A DNA stretch of 64,000 nt from Qipengyuania aquimaris (GCF_009827445.1 NZ_WTYI01000001.1:840172-904171), one strand, 5' to 3'; counted from the stretch's first letter, positions 47,446 to 57,236 are shown. Numbers and translations are program-made. The notes: generated from the sequence alone by a model not told the origin.

Positions 47446-47745
47446 ATGGCCTATCATTCTGCCAGTTTTGACAGTTCCTTGGCGAAGGCGGCGGGGGAGG
47501 ATGCCCGGATCGCTGCCGAATTGCGTTCGGCGTTCCTGGGCAGCGTCGAACAGCGGTTGGACCTGCTCAAGAGAGCGCGCTGCGATGCGAATTGGTACCA
47601 GGCGGCGGAACGACTTCGCGGCCTTGCGGCCAGCTTTGCGGCAGATGAGCTGATGATGCTCGCCGAAAGCGCCCTGGATGCGGCGCCGGGTGAACCCACC
47701 GTGGTTCGCTCCATCGAGGCATTCATCGATAATTTCGTGGAATAG
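47446..47745 (+). CDS. Hpt-like protein lacking the phosphorylatable histidine
   Basis: 99 residues (an in-frame ATG at 47401 would add 15). All-helical four-helix-bundle pattern. The segment QAAERLRGLAASFAADELMMLAE aligns with the Hpt signature H-x-L-K-G-x-A-x-x-x-G-x-x-x-L, but the residue at the His position is E55. It would bind a response-regulator or kinase partner without accepting phosphate; this is inference. It opens a rightward group with two uncharacterised genes and a histidine-kinase-like gene that also lacks its His. Confidence 0.65.
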   Translation: MAYHSASFDSSLAKAAGEDARIAAELRSAFLGSVEQRLDLLKRARCDANWYQAAERLRGLAASFAADELMMLAESALDAAPGEPTVVRSIEAFIDNFVE

Positions 47746-47825
47746 GCGAGGGCGACAATCGTCGCTCCTTCCAACTCATGCACTGTGCTCCTAAGGTCGA
47801 CTGACGTCGTCGGAGAATAAAAGTC

Positions 47826-49004
47826 GTGCGCATTGCCTTGCTGTCCACTCTCGACCGGGACCCCAAGCCCGGACGGACGAGACCGGCATTCGTCCCGTTC
47901 GCAGGGGCACGCGTGATAGACCGTCAGCTGGACCTTGCCCTTTCACTCGGATGCGAGGCGGTTGCTTGCATGGCCGACGGTATCGGGCGCGAGGTAATCG
48001 AGTTGCAGCACCGTGCCGAACGTGCCGGCGCCAAGTTCATGGCATTGCGCGAGCCTGCCAAGCTTTCGGATCTCGTCACGGCAACCGATGAAATACTGGT
48101 CATCGCTTCCGGCGTCTTGCCCGACGCGCAAACGACAGAGCGCCTGCTAACGAAACCTGCCGTCATCGCATTTCCGGCCGATATCGCCGTCCCGGCGGGG
48201 TTCGAACGTATCGACCCCGAATTCGCTTGGAGCGGCGTATTGCTGACACGGGGCAATCTGGTCGAACGGCTCGTAGAGATGGAACCGGACATCGATGTGC
48301 CCTCGGTGCTGATGCGGCTCGCGCTCCAATCCGGGACGAGGCTGGTCCCCGCAGAACGCAAGCTCGTCGACCAGAACGACTGGACGATCGACGCGACGCG
48401 TGAAGGGCTGACCGCAAGGGAATTGCGGTGGATAGAGGCGCAGCGGGAACCGGTTTCATTCCACGCGCCGGGTATCGCGGTTGCCGAGCGCGCGGGCACG
48501 CGTCTTGCGCGCGATGTCGTAGGAGGGCGCGGAGAGAATGGCCCGGTGGTCGCTTCGGGTGTGTTCGCACTTTCCTCGGTGGCGGCCGGTGCACTCTCCA
48601 TGCCGGCTGTCGGCTTGGCGCTCGTTACTCTGGCCGCACTATTCTCCCGGATGGGCCGCGTGGTGGAGCGCGTTGCAAACAAAGGGCAGGTGGCTGCCAA
48701 GCGCAGCCCGCTGCTCAAATTCCTCGAAGCGTCATTAGATATCCTCTTCATCCTTCTGATATATCTCGCAGCCCCTGACGAAAGTGACCTGACGCGGGTA
48801 TTCGTCCCACTCGTCCTGATGGGTCTTCTGAGGCTCGGGGAACGTCACGGTAGCGAGGTGTGGAAGCGAACCTATGCCGACCGGATATTGCTCGGTTTCC
48901 TCCTTGCGCCAGCTGCCTTCTTCGGTTTTGGCGCACAAGCAGCAGCCGTCATCGCGCTGCTTGTCTTGCTGACGCGGTTTTTCGGCCCATTTCGCAACGA
49001 CTAA
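47826..49004 (+). CDS. Membrane protein with nucleotidyltransferase-like N-terminus
   Basis: 392 residues from GTG 47826, with GGAG 12 bases upstream. Residues 1-230 have an alternating alpha/beta layout like an NTP-transferase domain (PFAGARVIDRQLDLALSLGCEAVACM; EILVIASGVLPD), but no clear metal or phosphate motif. Residues about 240-392 contain about five membrane helices. A CDP-alcohol phosphotransferase motif (D-x-x-DG-x-x-AR) is absent. I cannot name a function. It lies between the Hpt-like gene (80 bases) and the helical gene (41 bases), all in one direction. Confidence 0.75.
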   Translation: MRIALLSTLDRDPKPGRTRPAFVPFAGARVIDRQLDLALSLGCEAVACMADGIGREVIELQHRAERAGAKFMALREPAKLSDLVTATDEILVIASGVLPDAQTTERLLTKPAVIAFPADIAVPAGFERIDPEFAWSGVLLTRGNLVERLVEMEPDIDVPSVLMRLALQSGTRLVPAERKLVDQNDWTIDATREGLTARELRWIEAQREPVSFHAPGIAVAERAGTRLARDVVGGRGENGPVVASGVFALSSVAAGALSMPAVGLALVTLAALFSRMGRVVERVANKGQVAAKRSPLLKFLEASLDILFILLIYLAAPDESDLTRVFVPLVLMGLLRLGERHGSEVWKRTYADRILLGFLLAPAAFFGFGAQAAAVIALLVLLTRFFGPFRND

Positions 49005-49045
49005 CTCCGAATTAACCAAGTCACTGCTACGCGCGGAGAATGATG

Positions 49046-50002
49046 ATGGCGAAGGACTTTGCTGGGGCCACGGATGGAGGCGAGGCCGATCTGCGCGCCG
49101 CGCTTTCCCGCGGCGACCAGACACTTTCGCGCATCGAGCCTATTCTTGGCCATCTCCTGTCGACGCCCGACCACTCCCTGTTCAGTGACGAGATACTTGC
49201 CCGCCTTCGCGGCATGCTCAACGACCTTGCGTGGCAAATACTGCGCGTGCAGGCACAGGCGACGGGCCAATCGGGCAGCGAGGCTTTCGCCGAACGCCAC
49301 GGGGAAGCGCTTGCGATGCGACTGCAGGAAAATTCGGCCTTGCTCTCGCATTGCCACGCGCTTGCGGTCGAATGGCAGTTGACGGAGCGGCTCGAAGCGC
49401 AGTTTGGCGTCGATCCGGTCCTTTCGCCTCTCTTGCAGGACCTTATCGCCAGTGAGGATACGGGGACAGCCAGTACGGCCATGTCGGCCTTGGCTGCCCA
49501 GGCGCGCTTCGTGCAGGCCCAGCGGCGCATGGAACTGCCCCTGTCGGAGTTGCCAGGCGACCTATTCCATAGCGTCCTCCTGACATGGCGCGCATACAAC
49601 GGGGACCGCGCTTCGGATGCTCTGACGAGGGCCGAGGCCAAATTGCGCAGCGATTTCGACGAAGCATCTGGAAGGCTCGCGCTGATGGCGCGGCTTGCCA
49701 CGGGTGTCGAACGGGGGAACGAGAATGCGCTGCTTCCGGAAAAAGCCGGGGTTGCCCTGTTCCTGACTATCCTCGCAGCGAAATCGGGGCAGGACCGAGG
49801 TATGGTTGTCCTAGCGACCAATGCGAGGCAGGTTACGCGTCTCGCGGTGAGTTTGAGATCCGCCGGCCTGGCAGCGACGCAGATCGATGAGGTATTGTTG
49901 CAGTTGCATCCCCAAGCCGCACCTGTCGCAGGCTTGGCGAACCTGAGCTCGAACGAAGCGCGCTCCATGCTGAGCGATACGAGGCCGGATTTCGGGCAAT
50001 GA
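49046..50002 (+). CDS. Uncharacterised helical protein
   Basis: 318 residues starting at the third ATG of an ATGATGATG run, best placed after GGAGA. No signal peptide. The sequence is almost wholly alpha-helical, with a Gln/Ala-rich centre and a C-terminal part (RLALMARLATGVERG; LATNARQVTRLAVSLRSAGL) that faintly resembles DUF2336-type repeats. I do not recognise the family. The stop overlaps the ATG of the kinase-like gene (ATGA), so the two are co-translated. Confidence 0.75.
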   Translation: MAKDFAGATDGGEADLRAALSRGDQTLSRIEPILGHLLSTPDHSLFSDEILARLRGMLNDLAWQILRVQAQATGQSGSEAFAERHGEALAMRLQENSALLSHCHALAVEWQLTERLEAQFGVDPVLSPLLQDLIASEDTGTASTAMSALAAQARFVQAQRRMELPLSELPGDLFHSVLLTWRAYNGDRASDALTRAEAKLRSDFDEASGRLALMARLATGVERGNENALLPEKAGVALFLTILAAKSGQDRGMVVLATNARQVTRLAVSLRSAGLAATQIDEVLLQLHPQAAPVAGLANLSSNEARSMLSDTRPDFGQ

Positions 50003-51414
50003 ATGTAAAGACAAGCCATATCGCCAGGGGCCGTAGTGACGAGGCCGACCGCCTGACCGAGGCAACGGGTGTGCTCGCTCAGCTAAATCGCGATTGCGGC
50101 GGAAGCATCGGCTCGACAATCGCCATTCCGGGCCTGCTTTCCCTTGTCGAAAAAGCCCGCTCATATGGGCTCAAGCTCGCTCGTCAGTTCGAAGCAATCG
50201 ACGGTGAAAACCGTATCACGGCCTGGGCCGAGATTACCCCTGTCGACGGGGGGCAGGGCGGCTGCGAGATCGCTATTGCAAGCTGGCAGGCTGAACAATT
50301 GCCGCCGGAAAACGAGATCGATGCCGAGCGGCGCAGGATCGAAGTAAATCGCCATCTCGCTGAATGCACTGCGCGGCTCGATGCAAACCAGTCCATTCTG
50401 TCGGTAGAGACCGAGGCACCCGATCTCGAAGAGTTCCGTTCGCGCTCCTTGGCCGCAGTCGGCCAATCGTGGACAACCCTGGTCGACATGCCGACCAAGG
50501 ATTACCAACAACCGCTGCATTGGCGCCTGCTCGACGGTGCCGAATGCACGATACCGGGTTCCAAACGGCAATGGACGGCACATCTCGAGCCTCTAGGAAA
50601 GGGTGAGCCCGGAAGTGCGGGCTTTGTCCTGTATCTCGCGGCCAGCACACCTCTTTCCGAGCGTTCCGGCGATCTTCAGGCGGACACGCCTTCGCTCGGC
50701 AAGGACCTCACGCCGGTACTGCGCCAACCGATCAATCGCATCATCGCAAACGCCGAGACGATCCGGACCAAGCTCGCAGGGCCATTGGCAGAAGAATACA
50801 GCCAGTATGCGGCGGATATTGCAAGTGCAGGGCAGCACTTGCTGGCGCTGGTAGACGATCTTTCCGATCTGGAAATCGTGGAGTCTGACGATTTCGTCAC
50901 CGCGCCCGACCGGATCGACCTCGCCGATGTGGCACGTCGTGCTTGCGGTATCCTCGGGGTTAGGGCGCAGGAGCGCGGGATCACGCTGGTCCCGCCAGTC
51001 GAAGGCGAGAGCCAGCTTGCGATCGCCGAATTCCGCAGGGTGCTGCAGATCCTCCTCAATCTTGTCGGCAATGCAATCCGCTACTCGCCCGAAGACAGCC
51101 AGGTCTGGCTGCGTCTCGACCAGATCGGATCGCGTGCGCTGATCACCGTGGCTGACCAGGGACACGGTCTGGAAGAGGACCAGCAGGCTCGGGTGTTCGA
51201 GAAGTTCGAACGGCTCGGCCGCAGCGGTGACGGAGGTTCGGGTCTTGGTCTCTATATTTCCCGCCGGATTGCACGCGCGATGGACGGGGATCTGACGGTG
51301 GAGAGTGCTCCGGGCCTAGGCGCGCGCTTCACCCTTTCAGTCCCGGCTGCCGAAGACCTGCGTAGTGAACGGCGCGATGGCCCGGGATCGACTGTCCCTG
51401 ACGCCGACAGCTAA
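49999..51414 (+). CDS. Histidine-kinase-like protein with a degenerate H-box
   Basis: 471 residues, no membrane segment. An N-terminal PAS-like region (about 25-220) is followed by a HisKA-type helix hairpin: LTPVLRQPINRIIANAETI at 237-255, then the ATPase domain with N-box LNLVGNAIRYSP, G1 VADQGHGLEE, F-box FEKFERLG and G2 GGSGLGLYISRRIA. In HisKA the pattern is H-E-L-R-T-P; here the His is P239. Autophosphorylation on a histidine is therefore not expected, while ATP binding looks intact. Last gene of the rightward group, before a shared terminator. Confidence 0.85.
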   Translation: MNVKTSHIARGRSDEADRLTEATGVLAQLNRDCGGSIGSTIAIPGLLSLVEKARSYGLKLARQFEAIDGENRITAWAEITPVDGGQGGCEIAIASWQAEQLPPENEIDAERRRIEVNRHLAECTARLDANQSILSVETEAPDLEEFRSRSLAAVGQSWTTLVDMPTKDYQQPLHWRLLDGAECTIPGSKRQWTAHLEPLGKGEPGSAGFVLYLAASTPLSERSGDLQADTPSLGKDLTPVLRQPINRIIANAETIRTKLAGPLAEEYSQYAADIASAGQHLLALVDDLSDLEIVESDDFVTAPDRIDLADVARRACGILGVRAQERGITLVPPVEGESQLAIAEFRRVLQILLNLVGNAIRYSPEDSQVWLRLDQIGSRALITVADQGHGLEEDQQARVFEKFERLGRSGDGGSGLGLYISRRIARAMDGDLTVESAPGLGARFTLSVPAAEDLRSERRDGPGSTVPDADS

Positions 51415-51422
51415 TACGAAAA

Positions 51423-51442
51423 AGGGGCGCCGAAGCGCCCCT
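51423..51442. terminator. gltA: Intrinsic terminator of gltA (shared with the kinase-like gene)
   Basis: Perfect 8-bp GC-rich stem (51423-51430 with 51435-51442) around a 4-base loop that reads TTCG on the minus strand. A run of five T follows on that strand, 23 bases after the gltA stop. A strong rho-independent terminator for gltA; the rightward side has few T residues, so it stops the kinase transcript less well. Confidence 0.9.
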
Positions 51443-51465
51443 GATCCCATTTATCGATCTGTCGC

Positions 51466-52752
51466 TTAGCGCTGATTCATCATCGGATAATCGCGCTGCG
51501 TCGGGCCGGTGTAAAGCTGGCGCGGACGACCGATGACCTGTGCAGGATCGGAAATCATCTCGTTCCACTGCGCGACCCAGCCCACGGTACGGGCGAGGGC
51601 GAAGAGCGCGGTGAACATTGTCGTCGGGAAACCGATCGAGTTGAGGATGATCCCGGAATAGAAGTCCACGTTCGGGAAGAGCTTCTTTTCCTTGAAGTAA
51701 TCATCGTTCAGCGCGAGCTCTTCGAGCTGTAGCGCGGTTTCGAAGACCGGATCGTTGACGTTCAGCGCGTCGAACACTTCACGCAGGGTCTTCTGCATGA
51801 CCGTCGCACGCGGATCGTAGTTCTTGTAGACGCGGTGACCGAAGCCCATCAGGCGGAAAGGATCGTTCTTGTCCTTGGCACGCTCGATGTAGTGCGGGAT
51901 GCGATCGGGCGATCCGATTTCCTGCAGCATGTTGAGCGCCGCTTCATTGGCGCCGCCGTGTGCCGGACCCCAAAGGCAGGCAATACCGGCAGCGATACAT
52001 GCAAACGGGTTTGCGCCCGACGAACCGGCAAGACGCACGGTCGAGGTCGACGCGTTCTGTTCGTGGTCGGCGTGGAGGATGAAGATACGGTCCATCGCGC
52101 GTTCGATCGCGGGGTGGATCTCATATTCCTCGGCCGGCACACCGAAGGTCATGCGCAGGAAGTTTCCGGTGTAGCTGAGGTCGTTCTTCGGCTGAAGGAA
52201 CGGCTGCCCCACGGCATATTTGTACGCCATCGCTGCGATCGTCGGCATCTTGGCGATGAGACGGTGGCTGGCAATCTTGCGCTGCTCGGGATCCGAAATG
52301 TCGGTGCTGTCGTGATAGAACGCTGACAGAGCGCCGACGACACCGCACATGATGGCCATCGGGTGCGCATCGCGGCGGAAGCCCTGGTAGAACTGGCGCA
52401 GCTGGTCGTGCACCATGGTGTGGCGCGTAATGGTATAGACGAAATCGTCGAGTTCGCCCTGGTCCGGCAGTTCGCCGTTCAGCAACAGGTAGCTGACTTC
52501 CATGAAGCTGGAGTGTTCTGCCAGCTGGCCGATCGGGTAACCGCGGTGCAGCAGTACGCCTTCTTCGCCGTCGATATAGGTCAGCGCGCTTTCGCAGCTG
52601 GCGGTCGACTTGAAACCGGGGTCATAGGTGAACTTGCCGGTCGTGCCGTACATCTTGCGGATGTCGATGACATCCGGGCCGATGCTTCCTTCGAGCACGG
52701 GGAATGTCTGGCTCTGTCCGCCCAGATCGAGAGTTGCCTGTTTATCGGCCAC
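51466..52752 (-). CDS. gltA: Citrate synthase
   Basis: 428 residues, the hexameric type II bacterial length. Condenses acetyl-CoA and oxaloacetate. Catalytic residues are in [14 protein letters not shown] and [10 protein letters not shown] (His residues) and in [14 protein letters not shown] (His/Arg). GTG start at 52752 preceded by GAGGAG. It is 10 bases after the gltX stop, so gltX-gltA form an operon, ended by the terminator at 51423-51442. Confidence 0.97.
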   Translation of the reverse strand: MADKQATLDLGGQSQTFPVLEGSIGPDVIDIRKMYGTTGKFTYDPGFKSTASCESALTYIDGEEGVLLHRGYPIGQLAEHSSFMEVSYLLLNGELPDQGELDDFVYTITRHTMVHDQLRQFYQGFRRDAHPMAIMCGVVGALSAFYHDSTDISDPEQRKIASHRLIAKMPTIAAMAYKYAVGQPFLQPKNDLSYTGNFLRMTFGVPAEEYEIHPAIERAMDRIFILHADHEQNASTSTVRLAGSSGANPFACIAAGIACLWGPAHGGANEAALNMLQEIGSPDRIPHYIERAKDKNDPFRLMGFGHRVYKNYDPRATVMQKTLREVFDALNVNDPVFETALQLEELALNDDYFKEKKLFPNVDFYSGIILNSIGFPTTMFTALFALARTVGWVAQWNEMISDPAQVIGRPRQLYTGPTQRDYPMMNQR

Positions 52753-52762
52753 GCGAGTCTCC

Positions 52763-54217
52763 TCAGTCAGTTTTGCCCGTGCCTGCCGGGGAGGCCTGCG
52801 CGTCTATCCGCGCGAGAGATTCCTCCTTGCCCAACAGGACCAGAACATCGAAAATTCCGGGCGACGTGGTCGTGCCCGTTAGTGCGGCGCGCAGGGGCTG
52901 CGCGAGCTTGCCGAGACCCAATTCAAGCTCTTCGGCATACGATTTCGTAGTGGCTTCGAGAGCCTCGATTGTCCAGCTATTTTCCGCGCTCAAACGCTCC
53001 GAAAGGCCAGCGAGGCGGCCGCGTGCCTCGTCATCGAGCAGCCCAGCAGCCTTTTCGGTCAATTCCAGCGGGCGCGTTTTGAACAAAAAGGCAGCACCTT
53101 CAGCAAGTTCGTGCACAGTCTTGGCACGCGGCTTGAGGACTGGCATCGCCTCAGCGAGCACCGAAGTCTCGCCTGGCTTGCCGATTTCCTGTGCTACCAG
53201 TTCCGCCAAGCGCTGGTCGTCGGCCTCGCGGATGTAATGCGCGTTCAGGTTCTGCAGCTTCTTGATGTCGAAGCGGGCTGCGCTCTTGCCGACACCGTCG
53301 AGGTCGAACAGCTGGATTGCCTCTTCGCGGGTGATCTCTTCGCGGTCGCCATGTCCCCAGCCAAGGCGCAGCAGGTAGTTGAACAGGGCTTCGGGCAACA
53401 CGCCTTCCTCGTCGCGATAGGCCTCGACCCCGATGGCGCCATGTCGCTTGGACATCTTCGCACCGTCCGATCCGTGGATCAGCGGGACATGGGCATAGAC
53501 CGGATCAGGCCAATTGCCTTCGATTTCCTCCATCGCACGGATGATCGGCAATTGGCGAAAAGCATTATTGAGATGGTCATCCCCGCGGATGATATGGGTG
53601 ACGCCCATGTCGTGGTCGTCGACCACCACTGCCAGCATATAAGTCGGCGTGCCGTCTGCGCGCAGGAGGATGTAGTCGTCGATTTCCGCGTTCTGGACAG
53701 TGACATCGCCCTGCACGGCATCCTTGATCGTAGTCGCGCCTTCGGTCGGGACTTTCAGGCGGACGGTGTAGGGTGCGCCTGCCGGAGCTTCCGCCTCATC
53801 GCGGTCGCGCCAGCGGCGGTCGTAGCGCATGGGCTGTTTGTTCGCCCGCTGTTCGGCGCGCATCTGTTCGAGTTCTTCGGGCGTGGCAAAGCACTTGTAG
53901 GCATGGTCGGCTTCGAGCAGCTTTTGCGCGACGTCCGCATGGCGTTCTGCGCGATCGGACTGGAAAACTGGCGGCTCGTCATAGTCGAGGCCGAGCCAGT
54001 CTAGACCTTCGAGGATCTTGTCGATCGCTTCCTGCGTGCTGCGCTTCTTGTCGGTGTCTTCGATCCGCAGCAGCGCCTTGCCGCCGTGGTGACGGGCAAA
54101 CAGCCAGTTGAACAGCGCAGTGCGTGCCCCGCCGATGTGCAGGAATCCGGTCGGCGAGGGGGCAAAGCGGGTCACGACTTGCTTTGCGCTGGTACCTGCC
54201 GCGGTTTCACTTGCCAT
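52763..54217 (-). CDS. gltX: Glutamate--tRNA ligase
   Basis: 484 residues. Class I synthetase. The HIGH-type motif is [13 protein letters not shown] (residues 18-30) and the KMSKS-type is KMSKRHGA in [12 protein letters not shown]. The frame stays open 294 codons upstream, through the antisense of comEC, but the start at 54217 with an AAAGGAAAG site gives the family length. An RNA-binding Zn motif as in E. coli is not evident. The enzyme also charges tRNA-Gln with Glu if GatCAB is present; it cannot be judged here. Confidence 0.96.
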   Translation of the reverse strand: MASETAAGTSAKQVVTRFAPSPTGFLHIGGARTALFNWLFARHHGGKALLRIEDTDKKRSTQEAIDKILEGLDWLGLDYDEPPVFQSDRAERHADVAQKLLEADHAYKCFATPEELEQMRAEQRANKQPMRYDRRWRDRDEAEAPAGAPYTVRLKVPTEGATTIKDAVQGDVTVQNAEIDDYILLRADGTPTYMLAVVVDDHDMGVTHIIRGDDHLNNAFRQLPIIRAMEEIEGNWPDPVYAHVPLIHGSDGAKMSKRHGAIGVEAYRDEEGVLPEALFNYLLRLGWGHGDREEITREEAIQLFDLDGVGKSAARFDIKKLQNLNAHYIREADDQRLAELVAQEIGKPGETSVLAEAMPVLKPRAKTVHELAEGAAFLFKTRPLELTEKAAGLLDDEARGRLAGLSERLSAENSWTIEALEATTKSYAEELELGLGKLAQPLRAALTGTTTSPGIFDVLVLLGKEESLARIDAQASPAGTGKTD

Positions 54218-54245
54218 CTGCTTTTCTTTCCTTTCAAAGACTTCC

Positions 54246-56429
54246 ATGGCGATAGAGGGGACGCCACAGGTGCCGTTTGGCGAGCCGGACGGCATCGCCG
54301 ATGTTGCAGTGCAGCGCCCTTGGCGCATGCGCGCTGTCTTGTCCAGAACGGGTGAGGCCGCAGAGAGGTTTCTGACAGCCTCGTCATTCGACCGCGGGCC
54401 CTGGATTACGGTAGCTTTTGCAGCAGGGATCGGGGCCTGGTTCTTGCTTGATAACCGCTGGCAATGTTCGGTTGCCATGGGTGCTGCCGTGCTGGCGGCC
54501 CTGGCTGCGATAGCCGTGTGGCGTGGACGGGATGATCGCGCGGCCTTACGGCTCGCCGTTACTGTCCTTTCCGTCGCTTTCGCCCTTGGCATGGCGACTG
54601 TGTGGAGCAAGTCGGAACTTGTCGGCGCAGCTGCAATCGAACGTCCGACCGTAGTCAGTCTCGATGCCCGCATTCTCGATCGCGAAGAGCAACCGGCCGT
54701 AGAACGCGTTCGCCTGACCCTTGCGGCAAGGGATGCAGAGGCAGGCCGGCCGATCAAGGTGAGGGTGAACGTACCTCTCGAAAAGGACGTGGGCGGGCTT
54801 GAGGAGGGCGCTCGTGTTCGACTGAAGGCACGGCTCATGCCGCCGTCCGCGCCGATCCTGCCCGGCGCATATGACTTCGCCCGCGCGGCTTGGTTCAAGG
54901 GGCTGGCGGCGACCGGCTCCTTGGTCGGGGAGATAGAACTGGTCGAACAGGTCGGTAATCGCAATTCGCCGATCGCGCAGGCACAACGCTTCCTTTCCAA
55001 GCACGTCCGATCCCGGCTCGATGGAGCGCCGGGCACGATCGCAGCGGCATTCGCAAGCGGTGATCGCGGCGGCATATCAGCCGTGGATGAAGACGCCATG
55101 CGTGATGCGGGTTTGACGCACTTGCTGTCGATTAGCGGGTTGCATGTCAGCGCAGTTATCGCCGCTGCCTATTTCCTCGCCAGCAAGCTCTTTGCATTGT
55201 GGCCATGGTTTGCCCTGCGGGTACGCCTACCACTGGTTGCGGCGGCGGTCGGCGCGGGGGCGGGTATCGCCTATACCTTGCTGACCGGCGCGGAGGTCCC
55301 GACCGTGCGCAGCTGTATCGGAGCGATGCTGGTGCTCGGTGCGCTTGCTCTGGGACGCGAACCCTTATCAATGCGCATGGTCGCTGTGGCCGCTGCGGCC
55401 GTCCTGTTCGCTTGGCCGGAGGCACTGGTCGGACCCAGTTTCCAGATGAGCTTTGCGGCGGTTATTGCGATCATCGCGCTGCACAATTCAGAGCCGATAC
55501 GGGCTTTTCTGGCGCCGCGGGAGGAAAGCCGCGCGAGGTGGCTGGCGCGGCGTACAGTTATGCTGTTCGTGACAGGGCTTGTCATCGAAATTGCCCTGAC
55601 ACCCGTGGTGCTTTTCCACTTCCATCGAGCGGGGCTCTACGGCGCGTTTGCCAACGTTGTCGCCATTCCGCTGGTCACCTTCGTCTCGATGCCTCTCATC
55701 GCGATCGCGCTGTTGCTCGACATGGTCGGGGCAGGGGCACCGTTCTGGTGGCTTGTAGGCGTGTCGCTCGACCTATTGCTCGATCTCGCGCACTTCACTG
55801 CATCTCAGCCAGGAGCGGTGAAACTGGTGCCGCATATGGGGCTGGGTATCATCGCCCTCTTCGTAGCGGGAGGGCTGTGGCTGGCGCTGTGGCGAGGCAA
55901 GGCGCGGCTATGGGGTCTAATCCCGGCAGCACTGGCTGCGCTAATTCTGGCAGTATCGCCCGTGCCGGATATTCTCGTGACGCGCGATGGCGGAAACCTC
56001 GGTCTCGTCGATGAAAGGGGCAATCTCTTCGTCCTGCGAGGTGCGCCGGGCACTTATGCGCGTACCAACATCGTGGAGCTTGCCGGGAGCGAGATAGAAC
56101 CCCGGAATATCCGGGATTACGCGGGCGCCGATTGCAGTGCCGATTTTTGCACGCTCCGGCTGAAAACTAGCGACAGAGAATGGATTGTCCTTGTGGCGTT
56201 GAACAAGCAGCGCGTCGATGAGCGCCAGTTGGCGGCAGCTTGCGAGCTCTCGGATGTCGTTGTCGCGGACCGCTGGCTGCCGCGTAGCTGCATGCCGCGC
56301 TGGCTGAAACTGGATCGGCGCTATCTCGAGCGTAATGGCGGCGTCGCCATCTATCTGGAAGACGAACAAGTCCGCACCGTGGCATCATCGCAAGGCGATC
56401 ATGGCTGGTGGCAACCCGTCCAAGATTGA
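54246..56429 (+). CDS. comEC: ComEC/Rec2 DNA-uptake membrane protein
   Basis: 727 residues. Inner-membrane channel for transforming DNA. The N-terminal DUF4131/OB region (about 100-230) is followed by the competence domain with LSISGLHVSAVIAA, PTVRSCIGAMLVLGA and about ten helices. The C-terminal part (from about residue 560) is in the position of the metallo-beta-lactamase domain but has no H-x-H-x-D-H metal motif, so nuclease activity is not supported. ATG 54246 diverges from gltX, the starts being 28 bases apart. Confidence 0.92.
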   Translation: MAIEGTPQVPFGEPDGIADVAVQRPWRMRAVLSRTGEAAERFLTASSFDRGPWITVAFAAGIGAWFLLDNRWQCSVAMGAAVLAALAAIAVWRGRDDRAALRLAVTVLSVAFALGMATVWSKSELVGAAAIERPTVVSLDARILDREEQPAVERVRLTLAARDAEAGRPIKVRVNVPLEKDVGGLEEGARVRLKARLMPPSAPILPGAYDFARAAWFKGLAATGSLVGEIELVEQVGNRNSPIAQAQRFLSKHVRSRLDGAPGTIAAAFASGDRGGISAVDEDAMRDAGLTHLLSISGLHVSAVIAAAYFLASKLFALWPWFALRVRLPLVAAAVGAGAGIAYTLLTGAEVPTVRSCIGAMLVLGALALGREPLSMRMVAVAAAAVLFAWPEALVGPSFQMSFAAVIAIIALHNSEPIRAFLAPREESRARWLARRTVMLFVTGLVIEIALTPVVLFHFHRAGLYGAFANVVAIPLVTFVSMPLIAIALLLDMVGAGAPFWWLVGVSLDLLLDLAHFTASQPGAVKLVPHMGLGIIALFVAGGLWLALWRGKARLWGLIPAALAALILAVSPVPDILVTRDGGNLGLVDERGNLFVLRGAPGTYARTNIVELAGSEIEPRNIRDYAGADCSADFCTLRLKTSDREWIVLVALNKQRVDERQLAAACELSDVVVADRWLPRSCMPRWLKLDRRYLERNGGVAIYLEDEQVRTVASSQGDHGWWQPVQD

Positions 56430-56442
56430 CGAAACCCAAAGA

Positions 56443-56470
56443 GAAAGGGCGCCCTGCTGGACGCCCTTTC
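56443..56470. terminator. Bidirectional terminator between comEC and lexA
   Basis: Arms 56443-56451 and 56462-56470 pair perfectly over 9 bp around a 10-base loop. Moderately A/T-rich flanks on both strands. It sits between the two convergent stops. Confidence 0.75.
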
Positions 56471-56494
56471 GAAAATTCAAACTATAGATGGGTC

Positions 56495-57199
56495 TTAGTG
56501 GTAGCGACGCAGGAGGCCTGCCAGCTTGCCCTGAACCTGCACGCGGTTCGCTTCGTAGACCTGCGGGTCGTATGCGCCATTGGCCGGATCCAGGCGGATC
56601 ATCGGGCCTTCCTTGCGCAGGTATTTGAGAGTGGCTTCCTCGTTATCGACCAGAGCCACCACGATTTCCCCGTCACGGGCCGAATCGGCCCTGCGGACGA
56701 GGGCGAAGTCGCCATCGAAGATACCGGCTTCGATCATCGAATCGCCCGACACTTCCAGCGCGTAGTGATCGCCCGGTCCGAGCAGCGCTGCGGGGACCGG
56801 CATGCTCGACTGGCCTTCGATCGCTTCGATCGGGGCGCCGGCCGCGATCCGGCCGTGCAGCGGGACTTCGATGATATCGTTCGCAGGTGAGGGCGCCACC
56901 TGTTTCGCCGCGTGGGCCGCGAGTATCGTGTCATTCGCCGCGGGAGCGGGCGAGGGTGCGGGAGCATTCGATCCGGTCACCGCATCTTCGGGCAGCTTGA
57001 TCACTTCCAGGGCGCGCGCACGGTTCGGCAAGCGGCGGATGAAACCGCGTTCTTCCAGGGCCGAGATCAGCCGGTGAACGCCAGACTTGCTCTTGAGATC
57101 GAGGGCTTCCTTCATCTCTTCGAACGAAGGCGAAATACCGGTGTCTTCCAACTTTTGCTGGATGAAGCGGATCAGTTCATGCTGCTTTGCGGTCAGCAT
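56495..57199 (-). CDS. lexA: SOS regulator LexA
   Basis: 234 residues. Represses SOS genes until RecA-stimulated self-cleavage. A winged helix DNA-binding domain (residues 1-65) is followed by a Pro/Ala-rich linker, the cleavage site A120-G121 in RIAAGAP, and the catalytic dyad S154 (GDSM) and K192 (ATLKYLR). Its upstream region has an SOS box touching the -10, so it controls itself. Confidence 0.97.
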   Translation of the reverse strand: MLTAKQHELIRFIQQKLEDTGISPSFEEMKEALDLKSKSGVHRLISALEERGFIRRLPNRARALEVIKLPEDAVTGSNAPAPSPAPAANDTILAAHAAKQVAPSPANDIIEVPLHGRIAAGAPIEAIEGQSSMPVPAALLGPGDHYALEVSGDSMIEAGIFDGDFALVRRADSARDGEIVVALVDNEEATLKYLRKEGPMIRLDPANGAYDPQVYEANRVQVQGKLAGLLRRYH

Positions 57200-57218
57200 A
57201 GGTCACTCCCATATTCCT

Positions 57219-57236
57219 GTTCACAACCTTGTGAAC
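57219..57236. promoter_or_regulatory. lexA: Perfect 18-bp palindrome upstream of lexA
   Basis: GTTCACAA, two bases, TTGTGAAC: two 8-base arms with a CC/GG centre. It overlaps the promoter-proximal GAAC of the SOS box (57233-57236) and lies just downstream of it in the lexA leader, 20 bases before the ATG. Possibly a second repressor site or a leader hairpin. Confidence 0.6.

Noticed and set aside
54218..55099. A 294-codon in-frame extension upstream of gltX
   Set aside because: It lies fully antisense to comEC, has a low-complexity Arg/Ser/Ala composition, and the ribosome-binding site is at 54217.
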